A DNA stretch of 34,040 nt from Cysteiniphilum litorale (GCF_003428165.1 NZ_QLIQ01000030.1:1-34040), one strand, 5' to 3'. Shown: positions 1-10,346, numbered from the stretch's first letter. Numbers and translations are program-made. The notes: generated by a model not told the origin, from the letters alone.

Positions 1-862
1 CAACAAAAACAAAATTATTCACTGTGTTTAAATCAAGTCCCGCCAAGTAGTTTTTGAGTAAATTAAAAACCTTCTGAGGACTACCGATGATGCCATCAAT
101 AATCGGTAACTCCTTCTTAATCTTATTGCCTTTATCATCAACCACGTAAATAACAAATAGCTTAACCTCTCGCCACTGACCCTTAAATCGATTACGCTTC
201 TTAGCTGTCTTTGAACCTCGCTTTTTACTTCGTATTCTAATGCGACCGCCATCTATCGATACAACGATTGTGTTGGTGTTGTTAAATCCTGATAAATACT
301 TTTCAGCCGACTGACTTAGGCGTGCTAATTTACTGATATGTTTGCTGATCTTAACAATTGACGTCACTGACAAATGGATGTTGACTTTAGCAAGATGCTT
401 TTTGACTTCATCATATGAGCTCAATGCTGCCGAAAGCATCGCAATATAGGTGCTTAAACCATTGGATATAGCATGGTGAATACCCAGTAATTGCAAGCCT
501 GGCTTACAGCCCGTGCCTTTGCCGTTATTTGTTCCTTTGAAAAGATAATAAGGCATATAAATATCAAAACGGTTGCCATTGCGATACATCACATTAGTCG
601 CCCTGTAGCCTTTGAAAATGTAGCGCTTGCCTGTGGCATCTAACTGTGCTTTTTCATCTTTTTTGAATGAGTCACTGAGAACTTTCTCTTGGTGACTTAA
701 TGCTGCGTATAAGTCGGAGAGTTTGCTTGATAGATCTTGTGCATGCTCAATACGATCTTTATCAAGCTTATTTTCCGTAACGGTGTTAAGCTTAGATAGC
801 TCTACTATCGTATTTGATATCTCATTTTGAATCGTTTCTAGGTTTTGCTCAGCTAAATTCAT
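1..862 (-). CDS. Transposase (partial, C-terminus beyond left edge)
   Basis: The minus strand is open without interruption from an ATG at 862-860 to the left edge, 287 codons, and reads like a real protein. Residues 1-75 are charged and probably helical. They are followed by a segment with KRYIFKGYR and MPYYLFKG, a helical stretch, and then VVSIDGGRIRIR followed by a Lys/Arg-rich run and QWREVKLFVIYVVDD. The IDGG Asp after a beta-strand-like run fits the first acidic residue of a DDE (RNase H fold) transposase. The other catalytic acids would lie outside the window. An in-frame TAA lies five codons upstream of the ATG, so the start is well bounded. The ribosome site is weak (TTACGG). I do not recognise the IS family with confidence. 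The next gene, in the same direction, is broken at the element's edge, which supports mobility. Confidence 0.75.
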   Translation of the reverse strand, partial: MNLAEQNLETIQNEISNTIVELSKLNTVTENKLDKDRIEHAQDLSSKLSDLYAALSHQEKVLSDSFKKDEKAQLDATGKRYIFKGYRATNVMYRNGNRFDIYMPYYLFKGTNNGKGTGCKPGLQLLGIHHAISNGLSTYIAMLSAALSSYDEVKKHLAKVNIHLSVTSIVKISKHISKLARLSQSAEKYLSGFNNTNTIVVSIDGGRIRIRSKKRGSKTAKKRNRFKGQWREVKLFVIYVVDDKGNKIKKELPIIDGIIGSPQKVFNLLKNYLAGLDLNTVNNFVFV

Positions 863-969
863 CCGTAACTTGCTTATGTTTTAAAGGCAGTAGGGTATTT
901 GTACATAAGTATCGCATTCAGTTCAAGTTAAACTACAGCTGATTTACCCACAAATCGCGAATGCGCCCT
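1..969 (-). mobile_element. Insertion sequence, right part only (left end outside window)
   Basis: A transposase-like frame occupies 1-862 on the minus strand. About 107 bases of non-coding DNA separate its start from the point where the neighbouring MFS gene stops looking like an MFS protein (about 969). On the minus strand the putative element end reads GGGCGCATTCGCGATTTGTG just inside this point. The left end lies beyond base 1, so terminal inverted repeats and target duplication cannot be checked. The boundary is inferred from loss of MFS homology and is good to a few bases. Confidence 0.7.
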
Positions 970-2016
970 TGCTGAGCCCATATTCATAAAGCTCATCATG
1001 GATGACGCAGATGCCTTATCTTTAATGGCAGATGAAGCAAACAGTGTGGCACTTGGAAATAATAGTCCGCTGAAGTAATACAGTACTGCACAAATAAGAA
1101 AGAACACTAATGCTCGAGCATTAAATTGAACGCTAAGATAAAGCAATATTGCACCAATAAAAATAATAGCAATGGCAACTATAATAATCTTATTGACATC
1201 AAATCGATGCAGTATGCGTGGCGCGCTTAAGCCACTTATCAGAGTGCCCGCTAATGCGATTAAATTCCAATAGCCATATTCGCTAGGTGTCAAATGCAGC
1301 ATGTGTTGTGCGATCATTGGTGCCGCTGCTGCGTAGCCATAGGATACCGTTGAGCATAAGCCAATAATCAACGCATAATGGCGTAAACGATGATTTTTTA
1401 ATGCATGTGCGTATCTTTGGGCAATCGCTATTGGATGTAATGAGTGTTTTTCTTGTAGTGTTTCATGGAACAAAAACGTTGATAAATAGGCAAGCACGCC
1501 ATGAATAAACAAGATAAAAAATAGATCTTGCCACTGTAAGTATTGCGTGACAACGCCACCGAGAGTGACGGCAATGCCAATACCGAGCATAAAAGACAGC
1601 ATGGAATAAGAGATTGCTTTCTTTGCTTGCGCTTCATTCAAAAGCTCATTGACTAACGTGAAAGTACACGCCAACCCCGCAGAAGAACCAAGTGCGGTAA
1701 TAACCCGACCTAAAAGTAACAAGCTATAGCTAGATAGCATATTGGTTGCCGCAATATAGCATATAACCAAACCGATTAAGTTAATGATAAAACCAAAGCG
1801 AATGGCTTTGAGTCTGCCAAAACGATTGGCAAGGGGGGCATAAATCAGCTGACCAAAAACATAGCCAAATAAAAAAATGCCGACAAACCATGAGAGGCTT
1901 GAAGGGGCAAGTGAGTAAAATTTGCCAATTTGTGGCAATGCAGGTGTAAGTATTACTGCAGATACTGAGGCAATGGACAGATAGCTTAATAGTATGGCGA
2001 TTTTATATGTTTTCAT
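928..2016 (-). pseudogene. MFS drug-efflux-type transporter (Bcr/CflA-like), 3' end replaced by IS
   Basis: The 362-residue protein starts at an ATG with AGGA seven bases upstream. It shows the MFS pattern of alternating hydrophobic helices, the loop 2-3 motif (APLANRFGRLKA, around residue 60-70) and RVITALGSSAG in helix 4. This is the Bcr/CflA-type proton antiporter layout for multidrug or sulfonamide efflux in the inner membrane. Family members usually have 390-410 residues and 12 helices. Here the normal sequence runs to MSFMNMGSA and then becomes a hydrophilic 13-residue tail (RAHSRFVGKSAVV) encoded by the adjoining insertion sequence. The last one or two helices are therefore missing. 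The product is probably inactive, although a shortened protein could still be made. The substrate is unknown. Confidence 0.75.
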
Positions 2017-2299
2017 AATGATATCCTGAATATGATTTGTTCAGAATTGTATGTGTGATGATGTAAATTAACAATATCTGGAAATATTGACATAAGTTAA
2101 GTTGATTTAAACAATGGGTGCGTCTGTGGTGCAAATATCTTATAATATTTTAGCACTTACCGTGAGACCATCAACGCCAAATACTCGAGGACGCTACAAT
2201 CAAAAAGCAGTTTTTAGCGTAAGAGACTTTAACTACAACTATCTAGCCTTTTGGCTATCGAGCGCATACAATAGATCAATCTGTTTTTCTGGAGATTTT

Positions 2300-3838
2300 A
2301 TGAAAAAGCAAACGACTGTTTTATTGATACTCGATGGTTGGGGTTATCGCGAAGAAAATAAAGATAATGCCATTAATAATGCCAATAAACCCAATTGGGA
2401 TAGTATTTGGCAACATTCCACGCATACCTTAATTAACGCCTCAGGGTTGATGGTGGGTTTACCACAAGGACAGATGGGTAATTCGGAAGTTGGGCATATT
2501 AATATTGGCTCAGGTCGTATTGTATACCAAGAGCTAACACGGATTGATGAAGCAATTAAAGATAAAAGTTTCTTTGATAATAAAGTGCTCACCAATGCTG
2601 TTGATCAAGCCGTGAAAGGTGACAAAGCCGTGCATATTTTGGGACTCTTATCGCCAGGTGGCGTGCATTCGCATGAAGACCATATTATTGCAATGATTAA
2701 GCTCGCTGCCGAACGAGGTGCAAAAAAAGTATTTGTTCATGCTTTTTTAGACGGGCGCGATATGCCGCCACGCTCAGCGGAAAGCTCATTGCAAAAAGTT
2801 GATGCGTTATTGTCAAAACTTGGTGTTGGCTATATTGCAAGTGTTAGCGGGCGCTATTATGCAATGGATCGTGATAATCGTTGGGATCGTGTTGAGAAAG
2901 CCTATGATGCGATGACAATAGCCAAAGCAGAATACACAGCGGATAGTGCTGAAGAAGCATTAAATATGGCATATGCACGCAATGAGAATGATGAGTTTGT
3001 TAAGCCGACAATCATCAAAAAGCACAATCAGGCAGTGACAATCGCTGATGGTGATAGTGTTATATTTATGAATTTCCGCTCTGATCGTGCGCGCCAATTA
3101 TCACATGTGTTTACCGATAGTGAGTTTTCTGGCTTTAAGCGCCAAGTTTTTCCTAAAGTGCATTTTGTGACCTTAACAAAATATGCTGATGATATTAAAG
3201 CACACGTTGCTTACGCACCTGAGAAGCTAACCAATATATTAGGTCAAGTATTGGCAGATCAACATATGACGCAGCTGAGAATTGCCGAAACTGAAAAATA
3301 TGCACATGTGACCTTTTTCTTTAATGGCGGTCAGGAAGCGCCATTTGGCGGTGAAGATCGTATTTTGGTGCCATCGCCTAAAGTGGCTACCTATGATTTA
3401 CAGCCTGAAATGAACGCTTATGAGGTGACGGATAAACTCGTTGATGCGATTACCGCACAAAAATATGATGTGATTATTTGTAATTATGCCAACTCTGATA
3501 TGGTGGGGCATACGGGCAATTATGACGCAGCAGTTAAAGCCATTGAGGCTTTAGATATATGTATTGGACGTGTTGCTGATGCTGTTCATACGATCAATGG
3601 TAATTTGTTTATTACCGCAGATCACGGTAATGCAGATCAAATGGTTGACCCTGAAACAGGTAAGATGCATACAGCACACACCACCAATCCGGTGCCTTTT
3701 ATTTATCAAGGGAATAAGAAAGCTTCAGTTGCATTAAGCGATGGCAAATTATCGGATATTGCTCCAACGATCCTGGCAGTGATTGGAGTGAAGCAACCTA
3801 AAGAGATGACTGGCAAGTCTATTTTAAAGTTTGATTAA
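2300..3838 (+). CDS. gpmI: 2,3-bisphosphoglycerate-independent phosphoglycerate mutase
   Basis: Interconverts 3- and 2-phosphoglycerate in glycolysis and gluconeogenesis using two metal ions and a phosphoserine intermediate (cytoplasmic). The 512-residue length is typical. Alkaline-phosphatase-fold motifs are in order: LLILDGWG at 8-15 (metal Asp), GNSEVGH with the nucleophile Ser62, [63 protein letters not shown] and [11 protein letters not shown]. The open frame extends upstream to 2114, but the ATG at 2300 matches the family N-terminus and has GGAG at 2291-2294 with five-base spacing, so that start is chosen. serS follows 21 bases later on the same strand, probably cotranscribed. Nothing looks unusual, and no catalytic residue is missing. 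Confidence 0.97.
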   Translation: MKKQTTVLLILDGWGYREENKDNAINNANKPNWDSIWQHSTHTLINASGLMVGLPQGQMGNSEVGHINIGSGRIVYQELTRIDEAIKDKSFFDNKVLTNAVDQAVKGDKAVHILGLLSPGGVHSHEDHIIAMIKLAAERGAKKVFVHAFLDGRDMPPRSAESSLQKVDALLSKLGVGYIASVSGRYYAMDRDNRWDRVEKAYDAMTIAKAEYTADSAEEALNMAYARNENDEFVKPTIIKKHNQAVTIADGDSVIFMNFRSDRARQLSHVFTDSEFSGFKRQVFPKVHFVTLTKYADDIKAHVAYAPEKLTNILGQVLADQHMTQLRIAETEKYAHVTFFFNGGQEAPFGGEDRILVPSPKVATYDLQPEMNAYEVTDKLVDAITAQKYDVIICNYANSDMVGHTGNYDAAVKAIEALDICIGRVADAVHTINGNLFITADHGNADQMVDPETGKMHTAHTTNPVPFIYQGNKKASVALSDGKLSDIAPTILAVIGVKQPKEMTGKSILKFD

Positions 3839-3859
3839 AAAAATGTGAGTAAAGAGTAA

Positions 3860-5137
<1,278 letters not shown>

Positions 5138-5170
5138 TAATAATGTAAAAATAAGTTGAGCTTCAATTAC

Positions 5171-5221
5171 CCCCTCACCCGCGCAGCTTGAGCTGCACGA
5201 CCTCTCCCGCAAGGGGAGAGG
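5171..5221. repeat. GC-rich palindromic repeat with two hairpins (REP-like)
   Basis: A GC-rich block in an AT-rich gap between convergent genes. It starts CCCCTCACCC. A 14-base near-perfect hairpin follows at 5183-5196 (GCAGCT/AGCTGC), then a second at 5201-5221 with CCTCTCCC pairing GGGAGAGG around a GCAA-type loop. CCCCTCACCC...CTCTCCC...GGGGAGAGG blocks are familiar as dispersed intergenic repeats in many gammaproteobacteria. Only one copy is present in this window, so dispersal is inferred. It could act as a bidirectional transcript end or mRNA stabiliser, although there is no T-run on either side. Confidence 0.65.
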
Positions 5222-5255
5222 TACTAGCTGACGCAACTTGTTTTTGAGTCATTAT

Positions 5256-6524
5256 TTAATTGTTAATTTGCCTTTGACAGTGTGTTTCTTTAATAAAAAA
5301 TAAGCTAAAAACAAAAGCCACTGCAAAAAAGATAATACTAATGCTCAGCATTACCTCATAATTTTGCGTGCTAAAGTGTGTTGAGCTTAATGCTATTTTA
5401 CTCAAGGTGATGCCGCCTAGTATTTGAATAATCGCAGCACCTAAAACAACACTCATATTGTTAAATGCCATTGCCGTTGCTTCAAGCTTTCTTGGCACGT
5501 TTTCAACTACAACGCTAAAAGAAATGGCCTGAGCACCTGTGGCAAATCCAAATAAGAAAAACAGTAAGTAATATACGTGTAAATGTAAATTCGGTAGACA
5601 AACGATAATCGATGAGGCAATTACACCTATTAATGCAGCTACATAAAGGACGGGCTTACGTTTACGCATTAAGTCTGAACATAGCCCTAATATTGGGCTG
5701 CCAAGCCCCATGCCAAGCCAAATAAATTGAATCGCAGAGCTTGCTGAGATTTGTGAGTAGCCCATGCTAACCAAGTAACTAGAGCCATATAGCGAGCCAA
5801 ATAGCTCAGCAGCTGGATAGATAAAAAAAGCAAAAATAGCGATGATAATAATTTGACGATATCTAAAAAGTGATAACGTCTGCAGTGTTACTTCTTTAAT
5901 TGATAGGATGTTTTTTGTTGATTGACGATCACGTGCAAATATCAAGAAAATAACTGACAATATAATGCCTGCAATGGTTATAAAATAAAAAACAATGCGC
6001 CATTGATAATCCACCGATTCAAGTGCGTAAGCTAAGGGTACGTTGGAGAGAATAGGACCAATTACACCAAGAATCTGAGTCATGCCAACCACAAGACCTA
6101 GAATGCGGTGTGGAAACCAATCAAGCACGATTTTAAGGAGCAGGATAAAGGCAAAGGCTGAGCCAAAACCAATAAAAAATCGACCAATAAATGCAGAATA
6201 AAAGCTTGAGGCGAAGCTAAAGACCAAAACGCCAATAGCGCACCATAAAATAGCAAAAGTCCCCACCTTACGTACGCCAAAGCGATCCAAAATAATGCCT
6301 ACCGGAATTTGCATCACTGAATAAGCGATCGCGTAGGCGGCACCAATTAGACTTAATTGTTCAGGCGTGATGTGTAAGCTGTTGGCAAATGCATTGTGTG
6401 GCATGGCATTTAAAGAGTCCAACGAGGTTCGTGCAAAATACTCATAGATAAAGAAGAGGCTGCCAAGTAGAAATAAAAAACACCCAAAAAAGGTAACCCT
6501 TTGTGGGCGCTGATCAGTAGTCAT
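5256..6524 (-). CDS. MFS transporter, substrate unknown (Pht/Fpt-like flavour)
   Basis: A 422-residue inner-membrane carrier with 12 predicted helices and the MFS loop 2-3 signature GIILDRFGVRKVG at about 75-87. Both halves are complete: IGRFFIGFGSAFAF in helix 4, a hydrophilic central loop (ARDRQSTKN) near 200, and the second-half equivalent LGLCSDLMRKRKPV near 280. The overall style (long hydrophobic N-terminus, SLDSLNAMP periplasmic loop) recalls the phagosomal/nutrient MFS carriers described in Legionella (Pht) and Francisella (Fpt), which import amino acids or related nutrients. That resemblance is from memory and is only suggestive. The start lacks a clear Shine-Dalgarno. It is divergent from the flavodoxin-like gene and convergent with serS. 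Confidence 0.85.
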   Translation of the reverse strand: MTTDQRPQRVTFFGCFLFLLGSLFFIYEYFARTSLDSLNAMPHNAFANSLHITPEQLSLIGAAYAIAYSVMQIPVGIILDRFGVRKVGTFAILWCAIGVLVFSFASSFYSAFIGRFFIGFGSAFAFILLLKIVLDWFPHRILGLVVGMTQILGVIGPILSNVPLAYALESVDYQWRIVFYFITIAGIILSVIFLIFARDRQSTKNILSIKEVTLQTLSLFRYRQIIIIAIFAFFIYPAAELFGSLYGSSYLVSMGYSQISASSAIQFIWLGMGLGSPILGLCSDLMRKRKPVLYVAALIGVIASSIIVCLPNLHLHVYYLLFFLFGFATGAQAISFSVVVENVPRKLEATAMAFNNMSVVLGAAIIQILGGITLSKIALSSTHFSTQNYEVMLSISIIFFAVAFVFSLFFIKETHCQRQINN

Positions 6525-6640
6525 AAGAAAACACTTGTTATATGAATTTTTAGTGTGCGTAAGTCTAGCAGATATTGATTCTGAAATGCACCCTAAACTG
6601 GTGGCGTCAAACTGATAATGTTTTTGTTTGAGAGGCTTTA

Positions 6641-6668
6641 TTGAATCTCACCTTAGGCGTGCTACAAT
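6641..6668 (+). promoter_or_regulatory. Putative sigma-70 promoter for the flavodoxin-like gene
   Basis: TTGAAT at 6641-6646 and TACAAT at 6663-6668 are separated by 16 bases, about 38 bases upstream of the chosen start codon. This is pattern matching only. Confidence 0.45.
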
Positions 6669-6705
6669 GCCAATACTTTATTTAAGAATGAATATCATTT
6701 TTAAC

Positions 6706-7278
6706 ATGAAAAATGTAGCAATCGTTTATTACAGTGGTTATGGTCATACTAAGAAAGTAGCAGAGCATATTAGAGTGGGTGTCAATGCTCTAAAAAAAGT
6801 GCATGCGGTGCTTATTAGTGTTGATGAGTTGCAAGATGTCGATGCCCTTAATGATTATGAAGCGATTGTTTTTGGTGCGCCAACGTATATGGGTTCGGTG
6901 CCATACCAATTCAAAAAGTTTATGGATGATGCATCAAAAGTTTGGCTAAAAAAAGGCTGGAAAGATAAGCTTGCCGCGGGGTTTACCAACTCAGGCTCTC
7001 TAAGTGGCGATAAGTTTAACGTGTTAATGCAGTTATGCACCTTTGCTTGTCAGCATGGTATGTTGTGGTTGTCATTGGGTATTGATAATACTTCTGGGCA
7101 AAATGAGCATCATAGTGGGCATTTGGAAGCACTTAATCGCATGGGCGGATCTTTGGGGCTCATGACACAATCAGAAAATGACTCCCCGGAAGTAACTCCT
7201 CCGATTGGTGACAAAAGAACGGCTGAATTATTTGGGCGACGCATCGCAGAGTATGTGATTTTGTTGGCAAAAAGGTAA
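6706..7278 (+). CDS. Flavodoxin-like (WrbA-type) NAD(P)H:quinone oxidoreductase family protein
   Basis: A 190-residue protein with a flavodoxin fold. The FMN phosphate loop is near the N-terminus (VYYSGYGHTKKVAEHI), followed by the second FMN loop FGAPTYMGSVPYQFKKFMDD and the third region AGFTNSGSLSGDK. The tail EVTPPIGDKRTAELFGRRIAEY resembles the C-terminus of WrbA and related flavoproteins, which reduce quinones by two electrons. WrbA is about 198 residues, so the length fits. The frame is open from 6628. The ATG at 6706 gives the family-typical N-terminus (MKNVAIVYYSG), and 6688 is an alternative. Neither has a strong ribosome site. The last 51 bases overlap the convergent sulfurtransferase gene. 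The exact quinone or other acceptor is unknown. Confidence 0.85.
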   Translation: MKNVAIVYYSGYGHTKKVAEHIRVGVNALKKVHAVLISVDELQDVDALNDYEAIVFGAPTYMGSVPYQFKKFMDDASKVWLKKGWKDKLAAGFTNSGSLSGDKFNVLMQLCTFACQHGMLWLSLGIDNTSGQNEHHSGHLEALNRMGGSLGLMTQSENDSPEVTPPIGDKRTAELFGRRIAEYVILLAKR

Positions 7279-8088
7279 TTGCAGTTTTTTATTACCCCAT
7301 TCACTCCACGATCCATCATAAACGCTGATATTGCGATACCCAACAAGCTTTGCAGCTGCTGCCAATATGCAAGCAGTGACACCTGAACCACATGTAAAAA
7401 TAAGTGGTTGTTGTAGACTAGGTGCGTAAGTGGCAAACATTGCTGCTAAGGTTTCTTTAGATTTAAAGCAACCTTGATCAAGGACGCTGGCGTAGTGCAT
7501 ATTAATAGATTGTGGGATATGACCTGAGTTTAGGTTGTCACGTGTCTCGGGTTCTCGTGCGCTAAAGCGTGCGGGTGATCTTGCATCAAAGACAATGGCG
7601 GACTTACTATCTAAATTATTTAATATGTGCTCTTTGTCACAAAAGCACCCATTTGTTAGCGTGGCTGTGAAATATTCTGTAGCGGCTGTGATATAGCAAG
7701 TTGTCGTTGGTAGCTTATCATTAAGCCACTGTGGCAGACCGCCATCTATGATATAAATATTATGATGTCCCATCGCTTTAAACATCCACCAACAGCGCAC
7801 ACTCGAGTAAATGCCATTTTGGTCATAGACCACGATTATACTGTCGTTATGGATGCCAAGTTTTGCTGCAGCAAGAGCAAAGTCTTGAGCTTGAGGTAAT
7901 GTGTGTGGCAAAGAATTATTTAAGTCGCTAAAGTGCTGCTTCAAATCAAAGTAGCGACTTTGTGGAATAAATGAGGCACTACACTTTTTATCGGTGAGTG
8001 TCGCATCAAGGATAACGAGCTGTGGTAGATTTAAGTTATTATGGAGCCACTTTGTGCTAACAAAAGTTGTTTCTTTAAGATGTAGCAT
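7228..8088 (-). CDS. sseA: 3-mercaptopyruvate/thiosulfate sulfurtransferase (two rhodanese domains)
   Basis: A 286-residue tandem rhodanese protein. The N-terminal non-catalytic domain spans about residues 8-125 (VVYDQNGIYSSVRCWWMF, DGGLPQWL). The C-terminal catalytic domain spans about 150-275, with FDARSPARFSAREPE, SGHIPQSINMHY and the active-site loop CGSGVTAC, in which Cys233 would carry the persulfide. A CGSGVTA loop, rather than the CRKGVTA of thiosulfate sulfurtransferases, is the mark of 3-mercaptopyruvate sulfurtransferases (SseA). The start overlaps the end of the upstream hydrolase gene by 14 bases, suggesting coupled translation. The 3' end overlaps the convergent flavodoxin-like gene by 51 bases. 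Confidence 0.92.
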   Translation of the reverse strand: MLHLKETTFVSTKWLHNNLNLPQLVILDATLTDKKCSASFIPQSRYFDLKQHFSDLNNSLPHTLPQAQDFALAAAKLGIHNDSIIVVYDQNGIYSSVRCWWMFKAMGHHNIYIIDGGLPQWLNDKLPTTTCYITAATEYFTATLTNGCFCDKEHILNNLDSKSAIVFDARSPARFSAREPETRDNLNSGHIPQSINMHYASVLDQGCFKSKETLAAMFATYAPSLQQPLIFTCGSGVTACILAAAAKLVGYRNISVYDGSWSEWGNKKLQLPFCQQNHILCDASPK

Positions 8089-8887
8089 GATTAAGTATCC
8101 AGTCCAAAATAATTTTATTAATTTGCTCAGGTTCTTCTAATGGCGCAAAATGCCCGCTTTTGCTCATGCTCACATATGTGATGTTTTTAATGTTTTGATA
8201 AAAGCTAATACTGCTGTCAGCACCAACAATTTTATCCTCAGGTGAGGTGATTAATAGTGTTGGAATGCTGAAGTTGTCTGCATTTTCAATATCATGCATT
8301 CCTAAGTTTAACTTTTTGATTACCTCTAAATCATTAGTTTTGCCGGCATTAACTTGCTCATCAATAAGTGTTTGTTGCGTATCGGGGTGGAAGCCTGAGG
8401 ATGCGAAAAATTGATTCATGTTGTCACGGATGCTTTCTAAGACATCAAGAGACTGGTTCCAAAAGGCAAAATTTTCAGCATCAAGCTTGGTGCATGGCGA
8501 TGGGCTGATGAGTATAAGCTGAGTAATATTAAGGCTTAAGCTATGTTTTTGAGCGGTGGCATAAGCATACGCACCACCTCGTGAATGTCCAATGATAATA
8601 TTATGAGCGCTACCTAATTCCGAAATAACATGGGCAATATCGTTAACATACTCATCAAGCGTGTAAGGATTTTTCTTGTTATTTGCAATAACAGGGCTTT
8701 GTCCATGCCCTGGTAAGTCTAGTGTAATGACGTTAAAAAACTGCTTGAAAAATGTTATCTGATGATGCCATTGCGTTTGACGTCCGCCCATGCCATGGAT
8801 AAATACTAGTGTTATTGGGCTACGGTCATGTTTGTGATAATGACAGTTAATCTCGCGATTATTGCGGAGAATGTTTTTAAGCATCAT
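8075..8887 (-). CDS. Alpha/beta hydrolase, substrate unknown
   Basis: A 270-residue alpha/beta hydrolase. The oxyanion segment is FIHGMGG (about 29-35), followed by DLPGHGQSP. The nucleophile elbow is GHSRGG with the catalytic Ser near residue 101. A probable acid lies in TSPEDKIVG, and the catalytic His in SGHFAPLEEP near the C-terminus. No signal peptide is visible, so it is probably cytoplasmic. The first ATG of a tandem ATGATG is chosen because AAGGA lies six bases upstream. It is the first gene of a two-gene unit with sseA, overlapping by 14 bases. Esterase, lactonase, haloperoxidase-like or C-C hydrolase activity cannot be told apart from sequence alone. Confidence 0.88.
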   Translation of the reverse strand: MMLKNILRNNREINCHYHKHDRSPITLVFIHGMGGRQTQWHHQITFFKQFFNVITLDLPGHGQSPVIANNKKNPYTLDEYVNDIAHVISELGSAHNIIIGHSRGGAYAYATAQKHSLSLNITQLILISPSPCTKLDAENFAFWNQSLDVLESIRDNMNQFFASSGFHPDTQQTLIDEQVNAGKTNDLEVIKKLNLGMHDIENADNFSIPTLLITSPEDKIVGADSSISFYQNIKNITYVSMSKSGHFAPLEEPEQINKIILDWILNHATS

Positions 8888-8958
8888 GGGTTATCCTTAA
8901 CCTAATTATATTGAACTCTCAAAGAATATTTAGCAGGAATTTTGCAAGCACAGAATGG

Positions 8959-10230
8959 CTATGGAAGATCTCTTTTGTTTTCACCGATATAAAGTTGACG
9001 TGGGCGTCCAATTTTCATTGTAGGATCGTTGTACATTTCTAGATACTGAGAGATCCAACCAGAAGTACGAGCTAACGCAAAAATTGGCGTATACATATAA
9101 GTTGGGATATCTAGTGCTTTTAAAATGATGCCTGAGTAGAAATCCACATTTGGGAATAGTTTTCTTTCAATAAAGTAGCTGTCATTTAAAGCAATTGCTT
9201 CAAGTTTCTTGGCAATGTGTAGCAATGGGTTATTGCTATCACCCATTTGATTAAGGATGCTTTCACATGCTTTTTTCATGGCTGTTGCACGTGGATCGGT
9301 ATTTTTGTATACGCGATGCCCAAAGCCCATTAATCGAAATGGATCTTCTTTGTCTTTAGCGCGCTCAATAAACTTATCGATATTGCTTACATCACCAATT
9401 TGCTCAAGCATTTTAACAACTGCTTCATTAGCACCACCGTGAGCTGGTCCCCAAAGAGCGGCAATACCAGCAACAATAGCGGCATATGGGTCAGTACCTG
9501 TGGAGCCAGCAAGGCGTACAGTTGAAGTCGATGCATTTTGCTCATGATCAGCATGTAATATGAAAATCGTATCCATTGCGCGTGCAGCTAATGGGTCTGG
9601 TTGGTAATTTTCATTGTCGGCGAACATCATATATAGGAAGTTTTCAGCATATGAAAAAGATTTCTTAGGTGCCATAAAAGGTAAGCCATTACGGTGGCGA
9701 TAAGTCATTGCAACTAATGTTGGGATGCGTGCAATGATTTTTTCTGCCATTGCTATTTGTTGCTCAGGATCTTTCTTATTCATTGTTTTTTGATTTTCTG
9801 CAGACATAACACTCACTGCTGCCATTAAGGCTGCCATCGGGTGCGTGTCTTTCGGGAATGCTTTGATTGTATGCGCAACATGCTCACATGCAGGCATGTG
9901 GTCTAAAATACGTTGACTAAATGCAGTAACCTCATTAGCGCTTGGTAATTTGTCATTTAATAAAGCATAACAAAGATTCAGGTAGTGTGATTTTTCAACC
10001 CATTGCTCAATAGGGTAACCGCGATGCAGAAGCACGCCTTGACCACCGTTAATATAAGTGATTTTTGACCAGCACGCTGCGGTTGAGAGAAAGCCTGGGT
10101 CGTAAGTGAATAAACCTTCTTTAACTAAAGAAGATACATCAACAGTTTGTTGACCTAATACAGGAGTGTGAATTGGTAGCGTTAATGATAAATTTTTGTG
10201 TTGGATGTTTAAAACAGCAGTTTCAGACAT
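8959..10230 (-). CDS. gltA: Citrate synthase (type II)
   Basis: Condenses oxaloacetate and acetyl-CoA to citrate, the entry step of the TCA cycle. The 423-residue length and the motifs fit the hexameric, Gram-negative type II enzyme. The core shows HADHEQNASTSTVRLAGSTG, WGPAHGGANEAV (catalytic His), GFGHRVYKNTDPRA (second His) and NVDFYSG (catalytic Asp). The frame opens eight codons earlier, but the ATG at 10230 has GGAG six bases upstream and gives a typical N-terminus (MSETAVLN). A sigma-70-like promoter lies about 120 bases upstream. It is a single-gene unit, with unrelated neighbours on both sides. Confidence 0.97.
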   Translation of the reverse strand: MSETAVLNIQHKNLSLTLPIHTPVLGQQTVDVSSLVKEGLFTYDPGFLSTAACWSKITYINGGQGVLLHRGYPIEQWVEKSHYLNLCYALLNDKLPSANEVTAFSQRILDHMPACEHVAHTIKAFPKDTHPMAALMAAVSVMSAENQKTMNKKDPEQQIAMAEKIIARIPTLVAMTYRHRNGLPFMAPKKSFSYAENFLYMMFADNENYQPDPLAARAMDTIFILHADHEQNASTSTVRLAGSTGTDPYAAIVAGIAALWGPAHGGANEAVVKMLEQIGDVSNIDKFIERAKDKEDPFRLMGFGHRVYKNTDPRATAMKKACESILNQMGDSNNPLLHIAKKLEAIALNDSYFIERKLFPNVDFYSGIILKALDIPTYMYTPIFALARTSGWISQYLEMYNDPTMKIGRPRQLYIGENKRDLP

Positions 10231-10346
10231 GTTGATCTCCATGATTTGGCACATTTAAACAGCGCAAAACTCCATTGTGACAGAAGTCAGCAAGAGAGTT
10301 TTTGTGTTGCTTTAGTTTATGCAGGTAAGTAAAAAATTCTGAGGCA

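Noticed and set aside
28-252. 74-residue minus-strand frame
   Set aside because: It lies in another frame inside the transposase, which reads continuously over the same bases with better protein character.
2087-2146. TTGACA at 2087 and TATAAT at 2141 as a gpmI promoter
   Set aside because: The two hexamers are too far apart to work together, and neither has a good partner at 16-18 bases. A promoter is likely in this gap but cannot be placed.
2114-2299. 62-residue N-terminal extension of GpmI
   Set aside because: It has no ribosome site and does not match the family start. ATG 2300 has GGAG at good spacing and the conserved N-terminus.
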